From an uncultured Aequorivita sp. (GTDB lineage Bacteria; Bacteroidota; Bacteroidia; Flavobacteriales; Flavobacteriaceae), in the NCBI GenBank assembly GCA_937125455.1, contig CAKZLK010000030.1, positions 1 to 64,000 on the forward strand: DNA of 64,000 nucleotides, in the 5' to 3' direction. A program made the position numbers and the translations under genes. Shown piece after piece: positions 8,334 to 16,936 of the stretch; within the stretch, counting starts at the first letter, position 1; each line of letters opens with the position of its first letter. Under the pieces are notes generated by a model. The model made no database searches. It saw only the letters and a list, made by a program, of their open reading frames with translations, and was not told the origin of the DNA.

Positions 8334-10946
8334 TTAAAATTGTTGTCCAATGATAAAGTGGGTTTGCCATCCATTCTTTTCGGTTCCACCCAAAACAGGA
8401 TCAAATCCGTATCCAAAATCGATACCCAATAACCCAAATGCTGGCATAAATATACGTAATCCTGCGCCAGCTGAACGTTTTAGTTCGAAAGGATTGTAAT
8501 TTCTGAATCCGTCATAGGATGCCCCACCTTCCACAAAACCAAGCACATAAATTGATGCGAGTTGCTTTAGGGTAACAGGGTATCTTACCTCTAACGAAAA
8601 TTTATTGTAAATCGTATTTCCATCTACATCTGATAAAGATTGGTTTGGATAACCTCGTAATTGAATCACCTCTCGGCCGTCTAAGCTATATGCTCCAAGG
8701 CCATCGCCACCTACAAAGAATCTTTCAAATGGAGGTACTCCGCGGTCTTGATTATAGGCTCCCAAAAATCCAAATTCAGTATTGGTGCGAAGAACCAATT
8801 TATCAATTAGCCTGGTATACCAAGTCCCTTTGAATTTTACTTTATAATATTCTAACCATTTGAATCGCTCTTGGTCAATTTCAGAAATCCGATTTTTGGC
8901 ATCAACATAGTCAGGGTTATCGCTGGTAACAAGATCTAGTTGAGCTCTCTCATTAGCTAATGATTTATAATTCACGCTGTTAAATGAGGAATAGGGTAAG
9001 GTCATTTTTGCTGTAATACTAAAATCAGAACCTTGGGTAGGAAAAACAGGGTTGGTTGCAGTATTATTTCGGCTTATACCTATTGTGTAGGCTAAGTTAT
9101 TTGAATATCCATCTCCAAAGGTGAATAGACCAGTATTGTAATTGTTTAAGTTATAATGTTGAAAGCTAATAGCATTGGACCATACAAAATAATCATCCGG
9201 CCACTTCACTTTTTTGGCAAGACCTACTGAACCACCGGTAATGGTAAAGCTTCTTGATTTATCAGCCTGTCTATTGTTGTAGTCGTAGAAGTTCTGAATG
9301 GTATGTGAGAAAGATGTTGACAACTGCACAGGTTTTCTACCTCCCAACCAAGGCTCGGTTAGCGAAAGGCTATAAGTTTGATAGTAACCACTAGCTTGTG
9401 CACGAAGTGAAAGTTTTTGGCCATCACCCATAGGTAATGGTTTGTATGCTTTTAAGTTGAATATGTTGCGAAGCGAAAAGTTATTGAACGAAAGGCCCAA
9501 TGTTCCCACAAAGCCACCGCCACCATAACCTCCTTGAAGTTCAATCTGACTGGAACCTTTTTCAACTACAGAATATTCTAAATCAACAAGACCGTTATTT
9601 TCATCTACTTTTTTGAAGTTTGGAGTAAGTTGTTCCGGATCGAAGAAACCTAACTGTCCTAATTCACGAATAGTTCTTACTACATCACTTTTGCTATATT
9701 TTTGACCAGGGCGAGTTCTTAACTCTCTATAAATTACGTGGTCATTGGTGCGATCATTTCCTACTACCGTAACATGGTCAAAATAGAACAAGTTGCGCTC
9801 CATAATCCTTATTTCAAAATCTATGGTGTCGTTGCGAACAGCTACTTCCACTGGATTTATACGTGCCGCAAGATAACCGTTGTTTTGGTAAAGATTGGTT
9901 ATGTCATTTGCATCGGGTGCAGAATCATCCTGAATACGTTCCTGCAGCAATACTCCATTATAAACTTCACCTTTTTTTATTCCTAAAACTTGACGCAATT
10001 GGCTGTCGGTAAACACACTATTTCCAATGAATTTTATATCTCCAAAATAATATTTTTCACCTTCCTCTAATTTAATATCCAGTGCTATGTTCTTTTTGTT
10101 AAGAACTCTTAGGGAATCACTAATAATTCTTGCATCGCGATAACCATTCGATTTGTATTTCTTAAGGATTGACTCTCTGTCTTCTTCAAACCCTTCTTCA
10201 GTGTATTTTGAACGCTTCCAGATACGGGCAAAGTTTTTGCGTTTGGTCTTTTTCATTGAGCGGCGTAATTTACCGTCGCTGAAATATTCATTACCCTCAA
10301 AGTTTATCTTTTTCACTTTAACACGTTTTCCTTTGTCCACGGAAATAACCATGTTTTTTGAAATTTCTACACCGGTAGAATCAGTGAAGGGAGTGGTGCT
10401 AATTGTTACATCGGTATTATAAAAACCTTCTTTTTTATATTTATTTGCGATGTAGTTTTTTGTAGTTGTAATAAGGTTTTTTGTGATTTTCGCGCCAGCT
10501 TTAAGGTCGTTGTCTTTAATAATTTCCTTTTTCTTCGCTTTGCGAATGCCTTTCCCTGTTATGGTTACTTCATGAAGCTTTGGTAATTCCACAATATAAA
10601 GTTCCAAGTCAACATTGTCACCCTCAATATTAGTAACGTAAAAGGCTATATCACTAAAAAGATTTTGCTCCCAAAGTTTTTTGGTTACTTGGCTTAGTTT
10701 TTCGCCGGGAATGTAAATGCGATCGCCCTTTTTTAGACCGGTAAAAGCAACGACAGTCTGCTCATTAAAGCTTTGCGCTCCTGAAACTGTTATGTTGTTT
10801 ATGGTATATTTTTTACCGCTGTCAAGTTCTTTTTGCTGTGCCTGAAGTGTAAAAACGGAAAGTATTGTAAATAGTAAAATACAATAAGATTTTCTGTATG
10901 TAAGCAATAGGGAACTATTGATTAAGTTGTTCACTGGTTTTTCCAA
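8334..10946 (-). CDS. bamA: BamA/Omp85 outer-membrane protein assembly factor
   Basis: About 870 aa. After the signal peptide (cleaved near LQAQQ) come periplasmic POTRA repeats (about 45-440) and a 16-stranded barrel domain with the VRGYP-type motif (here LRGYPN) near the lid lock; the last residue is Phe, as required for barrel signals. It inserts outer-membrane proteins. No ATG starts the frame: the codon at 10946 is TTG, overlapping uppS by 32 bases, and another TTG at 10907, just after the uppS stop, gives a compact signal peptide and may be the true start. It is followed by two skp genes in the same operon. Confidence 0.92.
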   Translation of the reverse strand: MEKPVNNLINSSLLLTYRKSYCILLFTILSVFTLQAQQKELDSGKKYTINNITVSGAQSFNEQTVVAFTGLKKGDRIYIPGEKLSQVTKKLWEQNLFSDIAFYVTNIEGDNVDLELYIVELPKLHEVTITGKGIRKAKKKEIIKDNDLKAGAKITKNLITTTKNYIANKYKKEGFYNTDVTISTTPFTDSTGVEISKNMVISVDKGKRVKVKKINFEGNEYFSDGKLRRSMKKTKRKNFARIWKRSKYTEEGFEEDRESILKKYKSNGYRDARIISDSLRVLNKKNIALDIKLEEGEKYYFGDIKFIGNSVFTDSQLRQVLGIKKGEVYNGVLLQERIQDDSAPDANDITNLYQNNGYLAARINPVEVAVRNDTIDFEIRIMERNLFYFDHVTVVGNDRTNDHVIYRELRTRPGQKYSKSDVVRTIRELGQLGFFDPEQLTPNFKKVDENNGLVDLEYSVVEKGSSQIELQGGYGGGGFVGTLGLSFNNFSLRNIFNLKAYKPLPMGDGQKLSLRAQASGYYQTYSLSLTEPWLGGRKPVQLSTSFSHTIQNFYDYNNRQADKSRSFTITGGSVGLAKKVKWPDDYFVWSNAISFQHYNLNNYNTGLFTFGDGYSNNLAYTIGISRNNTATNPVFPTQGSDFSITAKMTLPYSSFNSVNYKSLANERAQLDLVTSDNPDYVDAKNRISEIDQERFKWLEYYKVKFKGTWYTRLIDKLVLRTNTEFGFLGAYNQDRGVPPFERFFVGGDGLGAYSLDGREVIQLRGYPNQSLSDVDGNTIYNKFSLEVRYPVTLKQLASIYVLGFVEGGASYDGFRNYNPFELKRSAGAGLRIFMPAFGLLGIDFGYGFDPVLGGTEKNGWQTHFIIGQQF

Positions 10947-11658
10947 ATCTTCTTTCTCTGTTTTGATAATTTAATATTGCTTCAAAAAGATGGTTTTTAG
11001 TATAATCCGGCCAAAGTGTTTCAGTAAAGTAAAGCTCGGCATATGCTATTTGCCAAAGTAAAAAATTACTAATACGCTGTTCGCCACTGGTGCGGATCAA
11101 TAAATCTACATCTGGTAAATTTTGCGTGTAAAGATGATTATTTATTACCGTTTCATCAATATCATGCGGCGAAATTAGGTTATTTTTAACTTTAAGACTA
11201 ATCTCTTTTATTGTTTTTGTGATTTCTTCCCTAGAACCATAACTTAGTGCGAGGGTAAGAGTCATTCGCTTATTGTTCTTGGTTTTTTCAATAACGTCTA
11301 ACAGTTCCTTGTATGCTTTTTTGGGTAAAGCGTCCAGATTGCCTATGGCGTTTAGTTTTATATCATTGTCGTTTAATGTCTTTATTTCTTTTTTCAAAGA
11401 GGAAACCAAAAGCTTCATCAATAATTCTACTTCTATCTTTGGTCGGTTCCAGTTTTCTGTTGAAAAAGCATAAAGTGTTAAAAACGGAATGCCAATTTCT
11501 GCACTTCCCTCAACTATTTCACGAACAGCTTTGGTTCCATTTTCGTGACCGATTGATCGGAAAAGACCTTTTTGTTTTGCCCAACGGCCGTTGCCATCCA
11601 TAATAATGGCAAGGTGTTGTGGCAGTCTATCTTTGTTTATTTGGTCTTTTAGGTCCAT
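10915..11658 (-). CDS. uppS: Isoprenyl transferase (undecaprenyl diphosphate synthase)
   Basis: About 247 aa from the ATG at 11658; an ATG two codons upstream (11664) is equally possible, and both begin after the DUF6089 stop. It condenses isopentenyl diphosphate units on farnesyl diphosphate to make the C55 lipid carrier for cell-wall synthesis. The cis-prenyltransferase motifs are complete: HLAIIMDGNGRWAK with the catalytic Asp, TLYAFSTENWNRP, and C-terminal DLLIRTSGEQRISNF and LWPD. The uppS-bamA order is standard for the phylum. Its end overlaps the longest bamA frame. Confidence 0.95.
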   Translation of the reverse strand: MDLKDQINKDRLPQHLAIIMDGNGRWAKQKGLFRSIGHENGTKAVREIVEGSAEIGIPFLTLYAFSTENWNRPKIEVELLMKLLVSSLKKEIKTLNDNDIKLNAIGNLDALPKKAYKELLDVIEKTKNNKRMTLTLALSYGSREEITKTIKEISLKVKNNLISPHDIDETVINNHLYTQNLPDVDLLIRTSGEQRISNFLLWQIAYAELYFTETLWPDYTKNHLFEAILNYQNRERRFGKTSEQLNQ

Positions 11659-11665
11659 CTTCATT

Positions 11666-12358
11666 TTAAAAGTTGCAATAGCAAGGCTTTCTTCCGAAGG
11701 CAAAAGTAACAGTTATTCCAGTAAATACGTACCAATCGTCGCTATTTGTATTCCCAAACTTAAGTCCTTCCGCATCTGCCAGCCCTTTTACAGGATTACT
11801 TCCGTCCAGATCGTCAGTAAATGTGTAGCGTGCGCCTATTTCAAAACCAAACATAGCGTTTTGACTTATATTTGCTTTATAGCCTATTACCATTGGTATT
11901 GCAATACTAGCAGCATTGTCATACTCCGCAATCTCGCCAGTTCCTTTTTTGCGGAGTGCCGTGTAGCTAAATCCAGTAAGGCCAGTATATAAGTAGGGGG
12001 CTGAAATCGCTTTCTGGGCATGAACGTCAAAATCCCAGAAGGTGTATTCAATACCAATTGATATCTCTTTTACGGTATTTTCAAAGGAATATCCACGCTG
12101 TTTTCTGCGGCTGTTAGAGCTTTTAGCATCGTCACCTTTTATTTTAGCTACCATTATGGAACCTCTAAACGCATGTCTTGCACTGCGGTTCCATTTAAAA
12201 ATTCCGCCTATCGCAAAGGTGTTTGGATTTATATAATTGGTTTTGCCAACATCGCCAATATAGTTGGCGCCTCCTATCATCCCACCTATTTCGTAGGTTT
12301 GAGAATGCGCCAAAAACGTTGTTAAGAGTATTAAAAATACAGTAGCGAAATACTTCAT
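11666..12358 (-). CDS. DUF6089 family outer-membrane beta-barrel protein
   Basis: 230 aa from the ATG at 12358, which begins a signal peptide (MKYFATVFLI, cleaved near HSQ). The mature part starts YEIGGMIGGANYIGD and consists of alternating beta strands ending in an aromatic-rich strand, as in small outer-membrane barrels. DUF6089 proteins are always found between nadK and uppS-bamA in flavobacteria, suggesting a role in envelope biogenesis, but no function is established. The gene downstream begins a few bases after its stop. Confidence 0.82.
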   Translation of the reverse strand: MKYFATVFLILLTTFLAHSQTYEIGGMIGGANYIGDVGKTNYINPNTFAIGGIFKWNRSARHAFRGSIMVAKIKGDDAKSSNSRRKQRGYSFENTVKEISIGIEYTFWDFDVHAQKAISAPYLYTGLTGFSYTALRKKGTGEIAEYDNAASIAIPMVIGYKANISQNAMFGFEIGARYTFTDDLDGSNPVKGLADAEGLKFGNTNSDDWYVFTGITVTFAFGRKPCYCNF

Positions 12359-12374
12359 ATACTTTAAAAGTTTG

Positions 12375-12382
12375 CAAATATA
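12375..12382 (-). promoter_or_regulatory. Candidate -7 promoter element upstream of DUF6089-uppS-bamA
   Basis: On the minus strand TATATTTG matches TAnnTTTG, 17 bases before the DUF6089 start codon, so the leader would be very short. No TTG at the normal -33 distance is visible. Confidence 0.4.
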
Positions 12383-12457
12383 ACAATAAACTTGTCTTGG
12401 CATTACCGTAAGCCAATTTGTCTTTGTTGATTAACAAATTTTGGTGAATTTTATTGT

Positions 12458-13342
12458 CTAATTCCGCTTGTCTTCACCCCATAAAAGTTTTTTTCGAAGC
12501 GTTTTTATAAAGCTGTCATCGTGAAGTTGTAATAATTTAATGGTAAAAGGTGCTTTCTTGATAATGATACTTGTTTCGTTTTCAAGAGTTGCAATTCGCG
12601 AATCCATAGAAACCAAAAAAGTGCTTTCACGTCCTGAAACTTTTAAAGTAATAGTGCTAGAATCTGGAATAACCAAGGGGCGGGCGTTAAGGTTATGGGC
12701 TGCAATTGGCGTGAGCACAATATTATTTGCTTCTGGGTCAATAACTGGTCCTCCGCAGCTTAACGAATATCCCGTAGAACCAGTAGGAGTTGCTACAATA
12801 AGCCCATCTGACCAATAGGAGGTAAGGTATTTGTCATTTACCAGCGTTTCAACTTTTATCATAGATGTTGTGTTTCGCCTGTTTACTGCAATTTCATTTA
12901 AAGCAAAATTGAGTGGTTGTATTTCTTCGCTCTTTGGAAATGTTTCTACAGTGAGAAGGCTTCTTTCAGAAATGGAATATTCGCCCTCCAAAATTTGATT
13001 TAAGCTTTCGGTAATTTCTTCTTTTTGAATTGTAGCCAAAAAACCTAGTCTTCCTGTGTTTATTCCAACAATGGGAATACCCAAATCCCCCACAAATGTT
13101 ACGGCTTTCAAAATAGTTCCGTCACCGCCAATACTAAAAAAAAGATCAAAACTAGCGTCCAATTCCGTAAATGTAGAAAAGCCAGAAAAGTTTTTTGTAA
13201 TGTCTTGATTTTGGTTAATGATGCCCAAAAAGTTTTCCTCTATAAGCACTTCAGCCTCTTTTTTTTGAAGCGCCCCTAGCAAAATCTGAATATAAATTTC
13301 AGAATTTTCGTGATAAAACTGGCCGTAGATACCTATTTTCAT
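12458..13342 (-). CDS. nadK: NAD kinase
   Basis: 294 aa, normal length. It phosphorylates NAD to NADP. Visible motifs are the GGDGTIL loop (ATP/polyphosphate and catalytic Asp), LNEIAVNR, and the PTGSTGYSLSCGGP glycine-rich NAD-binding block. It starts three bases after the stop of the CBS gene, so the two are co-transcribed. Confidence 0.95.
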   Translation of the reverse strand: MKIGIYGQFYHENSEIYIQILLGALQKKEAEVLIEENFLGIINQNQDITKNFSGFSTFTELDASFDLFFSIGGDGTILKAVTFVGDLGIPIVGINTGRLGFLATIQKEEITESLNQILEGEYSISERSLLTVETFPKSEEIQPLNFALNEIAVNRRNTTSMIKVETLVNDKYLTSYWSDGLIVATPTGSTGYSLSCGGPVIDPEANNIVLTPIAAHNLNARPLVIPDSSTITLKVSGRESTFLVSMDSRIATLENETSIIIKKAPFTIKLLQLHDDSFIKTLRKKLLWGEDKRN

Positions 13343-13345
13343 AAA

Positions 13346-14002
13346 TTATATATTAAGGTATTTGTCTAAGTACTCAGAACGTTCCTTCAAATCTTCTAAA
13401 AACTTATCTTCCTCGTGATGGCTAATCACGTTATAGTTATACCTTCTAAAAGTTTGCACAATACTATTCATTGCCGTATGACCTACTTTTACAGTAATTT
13501 GAACGTTATCATTATCAATTTTAGAAATAAAGACCCCGAATATCCGGCTTCCGTTTGATTCCACTATTTGGCAGACTTCACTGAAAGAATAGTCTTGAGT
13601 GCCTTTTTCAACTACAATTATACCTCCGGTCTCGTTCAAAAAAGGAGTGTTGTTGAAAAGACTCATAATATCGCCCAATTCGTAATAACCTAGATATTTA
13701 TTATCCGCTCCCAATACAGGCATAATATTGCTGTTGTTCAACGCAAAGGCTTCCAAAATATCCAGCCAGTTAGTGTCTTCAAGTACATGAAAAGGCTCAA
13801 GCGCATATTGAAAATCACTCAGTAGTTTTTTATTATCAAAACAATATGCGTCATTTTCAGAAACACAACCTATGTAATGGCCGTCTTTTTCAACAGGAAC
13901 GTGCGAGTAGGTAAGTTGATTAAAAACGGTTTGCACATCTTTTATCTTTGCCGAAATATCAAATGGCTCAATATCGTTAATGATGTAATTCAAAGTTTCC
14001 AT
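13346..14002 (-). CDS. CBS domain-containing protein
   Basis: 218 aa. Residues 1-125 contain a pair of CBS repeats (the SHVPVEKDGHYIGCVSEND and NNSNIMPVLGADNKYLGYYE segments), which usually bind adenine nucleotides; residues 130-215 form a separate alpha/beta (ACT-like) region. There is no attached enzyme or channel, so it is likely a ligand-sensing regulator. It is the first gene of the run CBS - nadK - DUF6089 - uppS - bamA, a stable flavobacterial arrangement. It is divergent from pdxJ. Confidence 0.82.
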   Translation of the reverse strand: METLNYIINDIEPFDISAKIKDVQTVFNQLTYSHVPVEKDGHYIGCVSENDAYCFDNKKLLSDFQYALEPFHVLEDTNWLDILEAFALNNSNIMPVLGADNKYLGYYELGDIMSLFNNTPFLNETGGIIVVEKGTQDYSFSEVCQIVESNGSRIFGVFISKIDNDNVQITVKVGHTAMNSIVQTFRRYNYNVISHHEEDKFLEDLKERSEYLDKYLNI

Positions 14003-14063
14003 TGCAATTTATTTTTAACGCAAATTACTTAAAATAAAGGTTCAGTAAGCGCTCTAAGGTTTG

Positions 14064-14071
14064 TATTTTTG
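14064..14071 (+). promoter_or_regulatory. Candidate -7 promoter element for pdxJ
   Basis: TATTTTTG fits TAnnTTTG and lies 20 bases before the pdxJ ATG, in the 88-base divergent gap with the CBS gene. No strong -33 TTG is seen. Confidence 0.5.
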
Positions 14072-14090
14072 TTAATTCTAACACAAAGAA

Positions 14091-14804
14091 ATGACAAAAT
14101 TAAGCGTAAACATAAATAAAATAGCCACGTTGCGCAATGCGCGTGGCGGTAATGTGCCCAACTTAATTCAAGTTGCAAAAGACGTACAGAAATTTGGTGC
14201 ACAGGGAATCACAATCCATCCAAGGCCCGATGAACGACACATTCGGTATCAAGATGCGTATGATTTAAATCCGATTGTTTCCACCGAATATAATATCGAA
14301 GGAAACCCGATGGATAATTTCACGAAGCTGGTTTTGGAAATAAAGCCTACGCAAGTTACACTCGTGCCCGATGCTGTAGATGCAATAACATCCAATGCTG
14401 GTTGGGATACGGTAAAGCACAAAGACTACTTAAAAGAAATAATCTCTGAATTCAAACGTAATGGAATCCGCACTTCCATTTTCGTAGACCCAACCTTAAA
14501 AATGATAGAAGGTGCCGCCGAAACTGGAACGGACCGAATTGAATTGTATACAGAAGAATTTGCAAAGCAATATTCCATGAGAAATAAAGAGGCTATAAAA
14601 CCTTATACGGAATGTGCAATTCTGGCTAATAAGTTGAATTTGGGTATCAACGCAGGTCATGATCTTTCATTGGAAAACATTAAATTTTTTAAAGAAAACA
14701 TTCCAGATCTGTTAGAAGTGAGTATAGGGCATGCACTTATATGCGAAGCACTTTATGATGGACTGGAAAAGGTTATTGCAGAATATTTAAAAAAACTTAA
14801 TTGA
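14091..14804 (+). CDS. pdxJ: Pyridoxine 5'-phosphate synthase
   Basis: 237 aa. It makes pyridoxine 5'-phosphate from 1-deoxyxylulose 5-phosphate and 3-amino-2-oxopropyl phosphate, the last ring-forming step of DXP-dependent vitamin B6 synthesis. The TIM-barrel landmarks are present: VNINKIATLRNARG, the GITIHPRPDERHI active-site loop, VTLVPD, and GINAGHDLS near the C-terminus with the phosphate-binding SIGHALI. Its stop overlaps the start of the hydrolase gene by one base, so they are coupled. Confidence 0.96.
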   Translation: MTKLSVNINKIATLRNARGGNVPNLIQVAKDVQKFGAQGITIHPRPDERHIRYQDAYDLNPIVSTEYNIEGNPMDNFTKLVLEIKPTQVTLVPDAVDAITSNAGWDTVKHKDYLKEIISEFKRNGIRTSIFVDPTLKMIEGAAETGTDRIELYTEEFAKQYSMRNKEAIKPYTECAILANKLNLGINAGHDLSLENIKFFKENIPDLLEVSIGHALICEALYDGLEKVIAEYLKKLN

Positions 14805-15565
14805 TGATTTTACATTCTCAAATTTTAGGTAAGGGCAAACCTTTCGTAATTCTCCACGGTTTCTTAGGAATGAGCGATAACTGGAAAACCCTTGGTATTC
14901 GTTGGGCGGAAGATGGCTATGAAATTCATCTTTTAGACCAACGCAACCACGGACGAAGTTTTCACAGCGATGAATTTTCGTATGAAGTAATGGCTGAAGA
15001 TTTAAAAAAGTATTGTGAAGAACACCATTTAAATGAAATAGTTCTCCTTGGCCATTCAATGGGAGGTAAAGTTGCCATGCAATTCGCCGTAACCTATCCC
15101 GAAATGGTTTCGAAATTAATTATTGCTGATATTGGTCCCAAAGCGTATCCGCCACATCATCAGGATATTTTGAAGGCCCTTTCAAAGTTGGACTTCTCAA
15201 AGATAAAATCTCGTGGCGAGGCTGAAGATATTCTTTCAGAATTCATAAAAGATGAGGATACGCGGTTATTTCTTCTTAAAAACTTGTATCGAAAAAACAA
15301 AAATGAATTGGGTTTGCGAATAAACTTACCGGTACTTTCAGAAAAAATTGAGGAAGTAGGAGTGGCTCTCCCTAAAAATGCTGTTTTTAAGGGCGATACG
15401 TTGTTTTTGGGTGGCGAGAAAAGCGGCTATATTGAACCTATGGACGAACTTTTGATCAAAAAACATTTTCCTAAAGCTAAAATTGAAACAGTCTCAAAGG
15501 CTGGCCATTGGCTACACGCAGAAAATCCCAATGAATTTTATGATAATGTTATGAATTTTTTATAA
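14804..15565 (+). CDS. Alpha/beta hydrolase (YbfF-like esterase)
   Basis: 253 aa from the ATG at 14804, which overlaps the pdxJ stop (TGATG); the codon before it is a TTG. Alpha/beta-hydrolase fold with oxyanion loop HGFLG, nucleophile elbow GHSMGG (Ser near 91) and catalytic His in KAGHWLHAENP. It resembles the small YbfF/BioH-type esterases, which act on acyl thioesters or methyl esters. Natural substrate unknown; the link with pdxJ may only be co-transcription. Confidence 0.85.
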   Translation: MILHSQILGKGKPFVILHGFLGMSDNWKTLGIRWAEDGYEIHLLDQRNHGRSFHSDEFSYEVMAEDLKKYCEEHHLNEIVLLGHSMGGKVAMQFAVTYPEMVSKLIIADIGPKAYPPHHQDILKALSKLDFSKIKSRGEAEDILSEFIKDEDTRLFLLKNLYRKNKNELGLRINLPVLSEKIEEVGVALPKNAVFKGDTLFLGGEKSGYIEPMDELLIKKHFPKAKIETVSKAGHWLHAENPNEFYDNVMNFL

Positions 15566-15667
15566 TATTGTAAAGAGTTTTCTTATGCGTGCATAATAAA
15601 TTCTCAAAAATAATTCCTTACATAACATATTAACCTTCTGGTATTAACTCAAAAAAATAAAACAATT

Positions 15668-16918
15668 ATGAAAAAAGTATTATTAATTGCCGTTTTTGCA
15701 CTTGCATCGGCGGTAACTTATGCCGGTGGTTACCGTGTAAGTTTGCAGGGCAACAAGGCCTTAGCGATGGGCCACACAGGCGTTGCTGTTGTAAACAGCA
15801 GCGAATTGGTGTTCTTTAACCCAGCTGGATTGGTCTATTTGGAAGATAAATTTAATATCACTGCCGGGGCATTTGGTGTTTTCTCAAATATTGCATATCA
15901 AGACACTAGTTCAGGAGCAAATGCCCGAACAGATAGTCCTGTAGGTACACCGCTCTATTTGTATGCTTCATATAAAGCAACAGATTGGTTGGCTTTTGGT
16001 CTTGGTGTTTACACGCCTTATGGAAGTGAAGTAAAGTATGAAGATGATTGGGCAGGATCTCATTTGGTTAATAATATTGACTTAAAAGCAATCTATATAC
16101 AGCCAACCGTTTCTTTTAAAATTAATGATAAGATAAGCTTCGGCGGAGGTCCTATTTATGTAACTGGTTCGGTGAATTTTAACAGAAACCTAAACCGTAC
16201 ACTTACCGATCTTGATGGAAATCGTTCAAATGTTACTGTTGATGCTACAGGCGTGAGTAACTGGGGATGGGTTGCTAGTACCATGGTGAATCTTACTGAA
16301 AATCTTCATATAGGTGCTACGTACAGATCTGAAATTATTCTTGATGCTAAGGACGGCGACGCAACTTTTGAAAATGTGCCAAATTCGCCTTTAACTCCTT
16401 TTGCAGACACAACATTTGACGCTTCATTGCCAATGCCAGCAGAAATGACTGTGGGTATGTCTTATGACTTCTTGGATAAATGGACATTTGCTTTTGATTT
16501 CAACCGTACTTTTTGGGACGTTTATGAATCGTTGGATATAGATTTTGCAAATCCAGCTATTCCAGATTCAAAGAATGCGCGTAACTATAAAAACGCTTCT
16601 ATCTATCGTTTTGGAATGCAGTATGACGCTACAAAAATGTTTACATTAAGAGCTGGATATTATTTTGATGAGTCTCCGGTTCAAGATGGATATTTTGCGC
16701 CAGAAACTCCACGTAACGATAGCAATAACTTCACTGCCGGTCTAACAGTAAACCTTGGCGAGCATTTACAAATAGATGCATCTTTCCTTTACTCACACTT
16801 TAAAGAAATCGACGCTTCCTATAACTATTATTTTGAAAACGGAGTAGCTGTTCCTTTTAGCGGAACCTATAAAACCAATGCATTTGTTCCAGGTTTGGGG
16901 CTTACTTATAAACTATAA
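15668..16918 (+). CDS. OmpP1/FadL family outer-membrane transporter
   Basis: 416 aa with a signal peptide (cleaved after VTYAGG) and the FadL start YRVSLQGNKALAMGHTGVAV, followed by NPAGLVYLEDK. The rest is a 14-stranded barrel pattern ending in an aromatic-rich strand (GLGLTYKL). FadL-type barrels carry long-chain fatty acids or other hydrophobic compounds across the outer membrane by a lateral route. It lies 18 bases before an SGNH-hydrolase lipoprotein, suggesting that the hydrolase releases lipids or acyl groups that this porin imports. The substrate is not visible. Confidence 0.9.
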   Translation: MKKVLLIAVFALASAVTYAGGYRVSLQGNKALAMGHTGVAVVNSSELVFFNPAGLVYLEDKFNITAGAFGVFSNIAYQDTSSGANARTDSPVGTPLYLYASYKATDWLAFGLGVYTPYGSEVKYEDDWAGSHLVNNIDLKAIYIQPTVSFKINDKISFGGGPIYVTGSVNFNRNLNRTLTDLDGNRSNVTVDATGVSNWGWVASTMVNLTENLHIGATYRSEIILDAKDGDATFENVPNSPLTPFADTTFDASLPMPAEMTVGMSYDFLDKWTFAFDFNRTFWDVYESLDIDFANPAIPDSKNARNYKNASIYRFGMQYDATKMFTLRAGYYFDESPVQDGYFAPETPRNDSNNFTAGLTVNLGEHLQIDASFLYSHFKEIDASYNYYFENGVAVPFSGTYKTNAFVPGLGLTYKL

Positions 16919-16936
16919 CTGAAAAATTAAGAAGAG

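Noticed and set aside
8645-8833. Open frames opposite bamA and many others opposite real genes
   Set aside because: They are antisense shadows with no start signals and low-complexity or hydrophobic composition.
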